Positions 32,854 to 39,264 of a DNA stretch of 39,264 bases are shown piece by piece. The stretch is from Lachnospiraceae bacterium. Lineage in GTDB: Bacteria > Bacillota > Clostridia > Lachnospirales > Lachnospiraceae. The stretch lies in the NCBI GenBank assembly GCA_017431515.1, contig JAFRKV010000049.1:1-39264 (forward strand). Reading direction: 5' to 3'. Within the stretch, counting starts at the first letter, position 1; the number at the start of each line of letters is the position of its first letter. Made by a program: the position numbers and the translations under genes. The notes beneath the pieces were generated by a model. The model was given only the letters and a program-made list of their open reading frames with translations, was not told the DNA's origin and did no database searches.

Positions 32854-35154
32854 ATGGACTTATTTGAAAATCTCAATGAACAACAACAGGAAGCGGTGCG
32901 CACAGTAGACGGGCCGCTTCTTATTATTGCCGGCGCGGGCTCCGGAAAAACCAGAGTGCTGACGAACCGCACGGCTTATCTCATCAAAGAGCATGGCGTC
33001 GCGCCCTGGCATATTCTGGCGGTCACTTTTACCAACAAGGCGGCCGGCGAAATGCGGGAGCGGATTGACGACCTCGTGGGGTTTGGCTCGGACGGGATCT
33101 GGGTGGCGACCTTTCACTCCACCTGTGTGCGGATCCTCCGCCGTTTTATTGACCGGCTGGGCTACGGCACCAATTTCACCATCTATGACAGCGACGACCA
33201 GAAAACCGTGGTGAAAGATGTCTGCAAACGCCTTTCCATCGACACGAAGATGTTGAAGGAACGGATGTTTCTGAGCGCCATCTCCTCCGCCAAGGATGAA
33301 CTCATCGGTCCGGAGGAATATGAAAAGCGCTGCGGAAATGATTACAAGGAGCAGCGGATCGCGCGGGTTTACCGGGAATATCAGGACACGTTGAAAAAGA
33401 GCAATGCCCTGGATTTTGACGATCTGATCCGGCTCACGGTGGAACTTTTCAAACTGGACAAAGAGGTGCTGGATTACTATCAGGAAAAGTTCCGGTATCT
33501 CATGGTGGATGAGTATCAGGATACCAATACCGCACAGTTTGAACTGATCCGTCTGCTGGCATCGAAGTACCAGAACCTCTGCGTGGTGGGGGATGATGAC
33601 CAGTCCATTTATAAATTCCGCGGAGCCAACATTTACAACATCCTGAACTTTGAGCATCATTTTCCGGAGGCGAAGGTGATCAAGTTGGAGCAGAATTACC
33701 GTTCCACCCAGTGCATCCTGGATGCGGCCAATGCCGTCATCGCCCACAACGGCTCCCGTAAGGAAAAGCGGCTCTGGACCGAGAACCCCGGCGGGGAAAA
33801 GATCACCTTCCGGCAGTTTGATACCGCTTATGAGGAAGCGGAGTATATCTCTCATGATATCTGGCAGAAAAAGCAGCAGAAAGGCATTCCCTATTGCGAC
33901 AGCGCGATCCTCTACCGGACCAACGCCCAGTCAAGGCTTTTCGAGGAACGGTTTATCAATGCGGGAATCCCCTATAAGATCATCGGCGGCATCAACTTTT
34001 ACAGCCGGCGCGAGATCAAGGATATCCTGGCCTATCTGAAAACCGTGGACAATGCCAGCGATGACCTTGCGGTGAAGCGGATCATCAATGTGCCGAAGCG
34101 GGGGATCGGGGCCACCACCATCGCCAAGGCGGATACCTTTGCCATGGAGCGGGGCATCACATTTTTTGAAGCACTGGAGCAGGCGGAGGAGATTCCGGGA
34201 CTGTCCCGGGCGGCGGCGAAACTGAAGGGCTTTGTCAATTTCATTTACGTCCTGCGCTCGAAGGCAAGAGAGATGCTGATCTCCGAGCTGATCGAGGAGA
34301 TCTTTGAGGAAACGGGTTATATCCGGGAGTTGGAAGCGGAGAGCACGGAAGAAGCGGAAGCGCGGATCGAAAACCTGGATGAATTGATCAGCAAGGCGGC
34401 TGCCTACGAGGAGAGCTTTTCCGATCCGGAGGAGGATGAAGAAGACCTTGACGACGGGGACTTTACGGAGGACCGGGAGGAAAGGCCGACGTTGTCCGGC
34501 TTTCTGGAAGAGGTGGCGCTGGTGGCGGATATCGATGAACTTTCCGCGGACAGCGACTATGTGATCCTGATGACCCTGCACAGCGCGAAGGGGCTGGAGT
34601 TTCCGAATGTGTATCTGGCCGGGATGGAGGACGGGCTGTTTCCGAGTTACATGTCCATTACCAGCGAGAATCCCACGTCGGAGCTGGAGGAGGAGCGGCG
34701 GCTCTGTTATGTGGGGATCACCCGGGCGATGCGTTATCTGACCATCACTGCGGCGAAGATGCGGATGATCCGGGGAGAGACGCAGTATAACGCGGTTTCC
34801 AGGTTTGTAAAGGAAATCCCCCATGGGCTGTTGGACGGTGAAGTGCGTTCGGCGCGGACAAACGAAAGGGCAGAGGAGGCACCGTCCCAGAGTGCGAGAG
34901 CGGCTTATCGGCAGACCCCTTATTATCTGACCCAGAACAAGCCGAAAAGCTTTTCCAGCGGCAGAACGGAAAAGATCGTGCTGGATTACGGTGTGGGAGA
35001 CCGGGTCAGCCATGTGAAATTCGGAAGCGGCACCGTGACCGCGATTTTGGAGGGCGGCCGCGACTATGAGGTCACCGTGGCCTTTGACGGCGCGGGGGTC
35101 AAGAAGATGTTCGCAATGTTCGCAAAATTGAAAAAACTGGATGAAAAAGGATAG
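32854..35154 (+). CDS. pcrA: ATP-dependent DNA helicase PcrA/UvrD
   Basis: A 766-aa superfamily 1A helicase acting in DNA repair and in clearing RNA polymerase or RecA. Motifs in order: Walker A GAGSGKT (26-32), motif Ia TFTNKAAGEM, Walker B DEYQDTN, motif III GDDDQSIYKFRGAN, motif IV QNYRST, motif V VILMTLHSAKGLEF, motif VI EERRLCYVGITRA. An acidic insert (DPEEDEEDLDDGD, near 525-540) lies in the 2B/2A region. The C-terminal VGDRVSHVKFGSGTV is the PcrA tail domain that binds RNA polymerase. It starts 3 bp after the EAL gene stop. Confidence 0.97.
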   Translation: MDLFENLNEQQQEAVRTVDGPLLIIAGAGSGKTRVLTNRTAYLIKEHGVAPWHILAVTFTNKAAGEMRERIDDLVGFGSDGIWVATFHSTCVRILRRFIDRLGYGTNFTIYDSDDQKTVVKDVCKRLSIDTKMLKERMFLSAISSAKDELIGPEEYEKRCGNDYKEQRIARVYREYQDTLKKSNALDFDDLIRLTVELFKLDKEVLDYYQEKFRYLMVDEYQDTNTAQFELIRLLASKYQNLCVVGDDDQSIYKFRGANIYNILNFEHHFPEAKVIKLEQNYRSTQCILDAANAVIAHNGSRKEKRLWTENPGGEKITFRQFDTAYEEAEYISHDIWQKKQQKGIPYCDSAILYRTNAQSRLFEERFINAGIPYKIIGGINFYSRREIKDILAYLKTVDNASDDLAVKRIINVPKRGIGATTIAKADTFAMERGITFFEALEQAEEIPGLSRAAAKLKGFVNFIYVLRSKAREMLISELIEEIFEETGYIRELEAESTEEAEARIENLDELISKAAAYEESFSDPEEDEEDLDDGDFTEDREERPTLSGFLEEVALVADIDELSADSDYVILMTLHSAKGLEFPNVYLAGMEDGLFPSYMSITSENPTSELEEERRLCYVGITRAMRYLTITAAKMRMIRGETQYNAVSRFVKEIPHGLLDGEVRSARTNERAEEAPSQSARAAYRQTPYYLTQNKPKSFSSGRTEKIVLDYGVGDRVSHVKFGSGTVTAILEGGRDYEVTVAFDGAGVKKMFAMFAKLKKLDEKG

Positions 35155-35171
35155 TCAGAACCGTTGCTTTG

Positions 35172-35180
35172 TGGTATACT
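35172..35180 (+). promoter_or_regulatory. Extended -10 promoter before small membrane protein
   Basis: TG-G-TATACT is an extended -10 element. A second TATAAC lies at 35184-35189. No good -35 is present. It would drive the 35260 gene and the rRNA methyltransferase separately from pcrA. Confidence 0.45.
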
Positions 35181-35259
35181 GTCTATAACGTGATGACGAA
35201 GGAAATTCGTCCATGATTACGTGGGGATATACGATAAAGAGATAAAGGAGAGAAAGGTT

Positions 35260-35538
35260 ATGGGTACGAAAATGCAGGAATTAAAAGGACTTCTCGCAAC
35301 GAATATCGGCACAATGAGAGAGGCTATGCATGAGAGACAGCTCAAGATCAAAAAGCCGACTTTGAAGATGGTTCTGATCACCATCGCCATCGTCGTCGGC
35401 ATCGCCATTCTGATCTATGCACTGTATCGTTTCTTCTCACCGGATTATCTGGATGATTTTGAGGACGATTTTGACGATGATTTTGACGATGACTTCTTTG
35501 ATGATGACATCGACGATCCGGAAGACGCAGGAGCGTAA
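35260..35538 (+). CDS. Small membrane protein with Asp-rich C-terminal tail
   Basis: A 92-aa protein. ATG 35260 is chosen because AAGGAGAGAAAGG lies upstream; an in-frame start at 35221 is less likely. Basic N-terminus (residues 1-35), one transmembrane helix (about 36-57, MVLITIAIVVGIAILIYAL), then a tail of about 30 residues made mostly of Asp with Phe (DDFEDDFDDDFDDDFFDDD). Positive-inside rule puts the acidic tail outside the cell, where it could bind cations such as calcium or electrostatically repel. It could act on wall or membrane proteins; function is unknown. It lies between pcrA and the methyltransferase gene, 8 bp before the latter. Confidence 0.8.
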   Translation: MGTKMQELKGLLATNIGTMREAMHERQLKIKKPTLKMVLITIAIVVGIAILIYALYRFFSPDYLDDFEDDFDDDFDDDFFDDDIDDPEDAGA

Positions 35539-35546
35539 GCGCGGCG

Positions 35547-36782
35547 ATGGGATGTCCTCATTTCGGAAGCTGCGGCGGCTGTGACTGCCAGGATCTGACT
35601 TATGAAGAGCAACTGACAAAAAAGGAGCGCGAAGTAATGGCGCTCCTTTTTGACGTTGTGCAGAACAAAGACTGCCTCTATGAGAAGGCGGTGGAGAGCC
35701 CGCTCCATCAGGGCTACCGCAACAAAATGGAATTCACCTTCGGAAACGAAAGGAAAGACGGGCCACTGACCCTGGGACTCCACCGGAAGAAAAGCTTTTT
35801 TGATATTCTGCCGGTGACGGAGTGCAACATCGTGGACGCGGATTTCCGACGGATCCTGACCGCGACCACGGACTATTTCGGCGCGCGACAGATCCCATTC
35901 TTTCACCGCAAAAGCCATGAAGGGTATCTGCGCCATCTTTTGGTGCGGAAGGGGGCGCACACGGGGGAGATCCTCATCGACCTTGTCACCACCTGGAACG
36001 GAAAACGCCCGCAGGAACGATACGGAGACAAACGGGATTTCCCGGTGGACCGCTGCTTTGTGCCGGAGGAGGATGCGCTGCTTGCCGGTTATGTGGAGCT
36101 TTTGCAGTCCCTTCCTTTCGACGGAACTCTCTGCGGGATTCTGCACACGAGAAACGACAGCATGGCGGATGTGATCCGGGATGAAGGCACCGACCTTCTG
36201 TACGGCCGGGATTATTTCTTCGAGGAGCTGCTGTCTCTCCTTTTTCGCATCACACCCTTTTCCTTTTTCCAGACCAATTCCCTCGGCGCCGAGGCCCTCT
36301 ACTCCGTGGTGCGGGAGTACGTGCTGGTGGCCGGCAAGGAGTTCGGCAATGTCTATGACTTGTACTCCGGCACCGGCACCATCGCCCAGCTTCTTTCTCC
36401 CGTGGCCGCCCATGTGACCGGCGTGGAGATCGTGGAGGAAGCGGTTGCGGCCGCCCGAGACAACGCGGAGGAAAACGGCCTCTCCAACTGCACCTTCTAT
36501 GCAGGCGATGTCCTGAAAGTCCTGGACGACCTGACAGAGCTGCCGGACCTCATCGTTCTCGACCCGCCCCGGGACGGCGTCCAGGCAAAAGCCCTCTCCA
36601 AGATCCTGCAGTACGGCGTCCCGCATATCGTCTACGTCTCCTGCAAACCCACCTCCCTTGCCCGCGACCTCGTCCCCATCCAGGCAGCCGGCTACTCCGT
36701 GGAGCGTGTCCGCTGCGTGGATATGTTTCCGTTTACAAGGCATGTGGAGACTGCGGTGTTGCTACAAAGAAACGATACCTAG
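35547..36782 (+). CDS. rlmD: 23S rRNA (uracil-5-)-methyltransferase, RlmD/RumA family
   Basis: A 411-aa SAM-dependent RNA methyltransferase of the TrmA/RumA superfamily. An N-terminal cysteine cluster (C3, C9, C12 in CPHFGSCGGCDCQ) suits a 4Fe-4S site, followed by a short central domain without an extended TRAM. The SAM motif is VYDLYSGTGTIAQ (about 269-281). DPPRDG (about 343-348) and nucleophile VSCKPTSLARDL (about 371-382) are intact. The ribosome site is GCAGGAG, 12 nt upstream. Related rumA genes are known ICE insertion sites at their 3' end, and mobile-element-like genes begin about 180 bp after this stop. The exact uridine target is not certain. Confidence 0.92.
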   Translation: MGCPHFGSCGGCDCQDLTYEEQLTKKEREVMALLFDVVQNKDCLYEKAVESPLHQGYRNKMEFTFGNERKDGPLTLGLHRKKSFFDILPVTECNIVDADFRRILTATTDYFGARQIPFFHRKSHEGYLRHLLVRKGAHTGEILIDLVTTWNGKRPQERYGDKRDFPVDRCFVPEEDALLAGYVELLQSLPFDGTLCGILHTRNDSMADVIRDEGTDLLYGRDYFFEELLSLLFRITPFSFFQTNSLGAEALYSVVREYVLVAGKEFGNVYDLYSGTGTIAQLLSPVAAHVTGVEIVEEAVAAARDNAEENGLSNCTFYAGDVLKVLDDLTELPDLIVLDPPRDGVQAKALSKILQYGVPHIVYVSCKPTSLARDLVPIQAAGYSVERVRCVDMFPFTRHVETAVLLQRNDT

Positions 36783-36965
36783 AAATCCTTGAATTTACGC
36801 ACTTTTGTCGATTTTATTCCTTCGATAAGATCGGTGATAATCACAAAGAAAAGAATCTGATACATAGAATTTCGGTGGTTGTCGCTTTCGAGGTGGAGAC
36901 GGTTGACACAAAGAATGATATTCAAAAAACCAAGGATTCTGTCTTGAGAAGTGAGGAGGCAGGAG
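36783..36965. other. Junction between rlmD and mobile-type genes, possible att region
   Basis: No gene is visible. GTGGAGACGG at about 36891-36900 followed by ACAAAGAA and GATA repeats, in the same order, elements of the rlmD 3' end (GTGGAGACTG, then ACAAAGAA and CGATA near 36744-36777). This resembles a decayed duplicated attachment site. AATCCTTG (36784-36791) and CAAGGATT (36931-36938) are inverted copies flanking the gap. Base composition turns AT-rich here. The att reading is inference with modest support. Confidence 0.3.
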
Positions 36966-37910
36966 ATGGTATTTGAATATTATTATGGGATCGAGGCGGA
37001 ACAATTCACATTCCTTAGAATTCCCAAGGTATTGTTCACAGAAGAAAGATTTAAAGGGCTGAGCCTGGAAGCAAAGGTTTTATACGGATTACTTTTGGAA
37101 AGACTTTCTCTTTCCATGAAAAACGGATGGCTGGATGATGACAACAGGGTATTTATCCATTATACATTGGAAAATATCATGGAAGATCTCGGGTATTCAT
37201 CGGGCAAATGCGTGAAGATCATGCAGGAGCTTGATGATAAGAAAGGCATCGGACTCATTGAGAGGAAAAAGCAGGGGCTCGGAAAACCGGACATTATCTA
37301 TGTAAAGAATTTCCTGAAGTTAATCGGTGAAAATGAGCCTTCGAAAAGTGCGGAAACAGAAGACTTACAGAATTTGCAAGTCAAGACTTTTTCTGTTGAT
37401 AAGTCAGGAGTTGCAAGTGGTGAAACTGCGGACTTTCAAGAGTTGAAAGCAAATAATACAGATATTAAACATATTGAGTTTAGTAATACTGAATCCTTCA
37501 ATCCATCCGGCGAGAGTACAGCCACTATCCATTCTGAAGGGATGGATGAGATTGATTCTTACAAACAGCTTATCAGGGATAATATCGAGTACGATCACCA
37601 CATGAAGTATGGTGGCATCAGAGATAAAGAGCTCTATCAGGAATTGTACGAGCTTATCTGCGACATTGTTTGCGTGAGACGTAAGACAGTTCATATTGGG
37701 AAAACGGATTATCCATATGAGCTGGTCAGATCAAGATTTTTGAAACTTAACAGCAGTCATTTGGAGTATGTGATAGAGAGCCTGAACAATACAACATCTC
37801 ATATAACGGATATCAGAGGTTATTTGTTGACGGCACTGTACAACGCGCCGTCAACAATCAATACCTACTGGACGCAGAGAGTTCAGCATGACATGTATGG
37901 ATGCGGATAA
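36966..37910 (+). CDS. RepA/DUF6017-type replication initiator of a mobile element
   Basis: A 314-aa protein. ATG 36966 has GAGGAGG 6 nt upstream. The N-terminus (FLRIPKVLFTEERFKGLSLEAKVLYGLLLERLSLSMKNGW, residues 17-56 in parts) is the RepA_N domain of plasmids and integrative elements of Firmicutes: a winged-helix DNA-binding initiator. A Ser/Thr/Asn-rich linker (about 120-195) is followed by a C-terminal domain (YKQLIRDNIEYDHH ... YLLTALYNAPSTINTYWTQ) typical of the DUF6017 group found at one end of ICEs. Codon use is AT-rich compared with upstream genes, a sign of acquisition. The ParA/ParB genes usually next to it are missing; toxin-immunity genes lie here instead. Confidence 0.85.
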   Translation: MVFEYYYGIEAEQFTFLRIPKVLFTEERFKGLSLEAKVLYGLLLERLSLSMKNGWLDDDNRVFIHYTLENIMEDLGYSSGKCVKIMQELDDKKGIGLIERKKQGLGKPDIIYVKNFLKLIGENEPSKSAETEDLQNLQVKTFSVDKSGVASGETADFQELKANNTDIKHIEFSNTESFNPSGESTATIHSEGMDEIDSYKQLIRDNIEYDHHMKYGGIRDKELYQELYELICDIVCVRRKTVHIGKTDYPYELVRSRFLKLNSSHLEYVIESLNNTTSHITDIRGYLLTALYNAPSTINTYWTQRVQHDMYGCG

Positions 37911-37921
37911 CGGGGCTGCAG

Positions 37922-38371
37922 TCATTCTTCCTGAGACTTAATGACCGCAATCTCGGCTTGAATTCGCGGATCTCTTTCTGCAGTGTAAAGAGGTGTCTGC
38001 ATCATATCCAAAAGCCCTGCATTTTCTAAAACTGATATAGCCAGAGAGTCGAATATCTGCATTGCGTCTTCGTTTTCCAGAGTATTCACACGATAGTGAA
38101 GATAGGCAATAAAATGCACGGGATCCGGAATGTGACGGCCGCGGGCGTAATCAAAATAATTCTGTGCGAAATTTACAACTTCTGCGTCAGTTTTGCACTT
38201 GGTGTGAAGATACTCAACCCATGTTTCATAGACCTTAGGCCAGGTGAACTGAGAGACAAGTTTCTCAACCGTTGCTTCGAGTTCTATAATTTCTTCGTCG
38301 GTATAATCCCGTGTTGCATCTTGTGACAATATGTATTCTGAAGTCTTTTGCAAATCTAAAGCTTCGCTCAT
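37922..38371 (-). CDS. Putative immunity protein, paralogue 2
   Basis: A 149-aa soluble acidic protein. ATG 38371 has AAGGA 8 nt upstream; ATG 38386, overlapping the preceding stop (ATGA), would add five residues. It is clearly related to the adjacent 38383-38838 product: shared spacing of TW..VYETW.EYLH, CKT, NFAQ, IPDP, FIAYLHY, FDSLA, AGL and RDPRI. Last of three minus-strand genes after a toxin fragment, with 3- to 12-bp gaps, so one transcript. The role as an immunity protein is inferred from position and duplication; no known immunity family is recognised. Confidence 0.7.
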   Translation of the reverse strand: MSEALDLQKTSEYILSQDATRDYTDEEIIELEATVEKLVSQFTWPKVYETWVEYLHTKCKTDAEVVNFAQNYFDYARGRHIPDPVHFIAYLHYRVNTLENEDAMQIFDSLAISVLENAGLLDMMQTPLYTAERDPRIQAEIAVIKSQEE

Positions 38372-38382
38372 TATTATTTCCT

Positions 38383-38838
38383 TCATTCTGACTCGCGCTT
38401 CTTGAGTTTTTCTACTTCATCAATAATTCTTGGATCCTTTTCCGGCTTATAATATGGGTCTTTAACCAGATCGGCGAGGCCTGCCTTTGTCATGATCTCG
38501 CAGGCAAGACTATCGAAAGTTTCACCTGCTTTATCCCAGTATTTATTCATATCGACCATGTAATACAGGTATCCGATAAATGATACCGGATCCGGAATGA
38601 AATTGTCTGCTCCGTCATAATACATATAGAGATTTGCAAAATTTATTACGTCTTCCGGTGTTTTGCATTCTTCGTAAAGATGACGGCTCCACTCCTTATA
38701 GATTTCATTCCAGGAGTAATCTTTGAGAAGTTTTTCTGCTGTTTCGAGATGCTCTTCCTGTCCTTCGGGATCAAAATCATCAGCAAAAAAGTCGCAATCA
38801 AACAAGTATTTTGTTAATGAGGAAATTGTTTGTTCCAT
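38383..38838 (-). CDS. Putative immunity protein, paralogue 1
   Basis: A 151-aa soluble acidic protein with no signal peptide. GAAAGGAC precedes ATG; the stop of the toxin gene lies 2 nt upstream. Similar to its downstream neighbour: YSWNEIYKEWSRHLY, CKTPEDVINFANLYMYYD, FIPDPVSFIGYLYYMVD, ETFDSLACEIMTKAGL, EKDPRI. Conserved positions are mostly hydrophobic and aromatic, so the fold is probably helical. Directly downstream of a polymorphic-toxin C-terminus is the standard position for the cognate antidote. It probably neutralises the toxin in the cytoplasm; unproven. Confidence 0.72.
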   Translation of the reverse strand: MEQTISSLTKYLFDCDFFADDFDPEGQEEHLETAEKLLKDYSWNEIYKEWSRHLYEECKTPEDVINFANLYMYYDGADNFIPDPVSFIGYLYYMVDMNKYWDKAGETFDSLACEIMTKAGLADLVKDPYYKPEKDPRIIDEVEKLKKRESE

Positions 38839-38840
38839 CT

Positions 38841-39264
38841 TTAATGTCCTTTCTTTTTAAACAGTTTTGAAGAGAGCTTGCCAAATGCCTCATCTGCAAC
38901 CGGCATCGACTTGGGATTTGGCTTAAAATGACCGCTTATGTTGTCATAGGAAGCAATTTTTCCTCCCTGTATGTGCAACATTCCTGCCATTTGAACCTGG
39001 GGATCCTTCCCACCTATTAACGTAGGATGAGGAGTAGCAAGACCGCCCTTTCCGTTGCCGTTTCTTTTTCCAACGATAATATTCCCCTGCATATCAATGA
39101 CATAGGGCATATCCGTATTTGTGCGCTTATCTCCAATATAATTGCCATGAATCATGTCATTGAGATTCTGCGCAGTTGGGTTTTTGTCATATTTCCCATT
39201 GTGATAGATACCTTTGTCAATATCGGCTTGATGCATCTTCGGCTCAACGTGATAGGAAGGTGCA
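38841..39264 (-). CDS. Polymorphic toxin C-terminal domain (partial)
   Basis: An open frame that runs off the window edge; at least 141 residues, with the N-terminus outside. The visible part starts APSYHVEPKMHQADIDKG and includes GNIIVGKRNGNGKGG, ATPHPTLIGGKDPQVQMAGMLHIQGGKI and ASYDNISGHFKPNPKSMP, ending LFKKKGH. ATPHPTLIGG-PQV and DN-SGHFKP recur in C-terminal toxin domains of RHS- or LXG-type proteins (family memory). The ATG at 39236 is internal. The two following genes are likely antidotes. The mechanism of toxicity is not identified. A secretion-linked N-terminal domain is expected upstream. Confidence 0.7.
   Translation of the reverse strand, partial: APSYHVEPKMHQADIDKGIYHNGKYDKNPTAQNLNDMIHGNYIGDKRTNTDMPYVIDMQGNIIVGKRNGNGKGGLATPHPTLIGGKDPQVQMAGMLHIQGGKIASYDNISGHFKPNPKSMPVADEAFGKLSSKLFKKKGH

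Noticed and set aside
33931-35013. A 360-codon minus-strand frame opposite pcrA
   Set aside because: PcrA helicase motifs cover the same DNA on the plus strand; the composition is typical of a shadow frame.
35446-35520. Repetitive GATGA/TTTGA segment considered as a tandem DNA repeat or CRISPR-like array
   Set aside because: It is in frame and encodes the Asp/Phe tail of the small membrane protein; there are no spacers or fixed repeat unit.
36784-36938. AATCCTTG and CAAGGATT as terminal inverted repeats of a small transposable element
   Set aside because: Only 8 bp match, with no flanking target duplication visible; chance is plausible in 150 bp of AT-rich DNA.
1-39264. tRNA, rRNA and CRISPR arrays
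   Set aside because: No cloverleaf-like segment with CCA end, no rRNA-like sequence and no regularly spaced repeats were seen on reading both strands; not excluded by a dedicated scan.

Overview
The window reads as Gram-positive Clostridia, most likely Lachnospiraceae. Supporting signs are strong AGGAGG-type ribosome sites, occasional GTG starts, split transketolase subunits, lipoproteins with short lipoboxes, a YesL protein, a C-terminal tail domain on PcrA, and no outer-membrane genes. This assignment is inference from gene content; no rRNA or tRNA gene is visible.

Layout. (1) 1-141 is the 3' end of a group II intron (domains V and VI). (2) 207-6603 is an L-arabinose catabolic operon behind a folded 5' leader: FGGY kinase, two-subunit transketolase, araA, araD, a small Cys-rich protein and RidA. 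(3) 6609-9832 is mixed: a coiled-coil protein, a decayed DUF4143-type ATPase, a membrane HD-GYP protein and an orphan double-glycine leader peptide gene. (4) 9904-12580 (minus strand) carries a secreted GH43 arabinanase-like lipoprotein and an ArsR-type HTH regulator. They are divergent from (5) 13001-24476, an arabinan/arabinoside utilisation operon: sugar-binding lipoprotein, two permeases, cytoplasmic GH43, GH127, secreted GH43 endo-arabinanase, GH51, and a GGDEF/degenerate-EAL/LamG fusion. The ~420 bp between (4) and (5) holds stacked operators. (6) 24540-29446 has YesL, two PLP aminotransferases, a DUF368 lipid flippase and a PdaA-like deacetylase. (7) 29547-36782 is mostly housekeeping or signalling: MCP, EAL phosphodiesterase, pcrA, a small Asp-tailed membrane protein and an RlmD-type rRNA methyltransferase. 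(8) From 36783 on the DNA is AT-richer and mobile-element-like: a RepA/DUF6017-type initiator, then on the minus strand a polymorphic-toxin C-terminus with two paralogous putative immunity genes, cut by the window edge.

How it fits together. Secreted GH43 enzymes would cut arabinan, the ABC importer (its ATPase is not encoded here) would take up arabino-oligosaccharides, and cytoplasmic GH43, GH51 and GH127 would release arabinose. The first operon would convert arabinose to xylulose-5-phosphate and feed it through transketolase. Three cyclic-di-GMP-type proteins (HD-GYP, SGDEF, EAL) lie in the same window. The SGDEF protein sits inside the sugar operon and ends in a lectin-like fold, making it the best candidate here for an undescribed sugar-to-second-messenger link.
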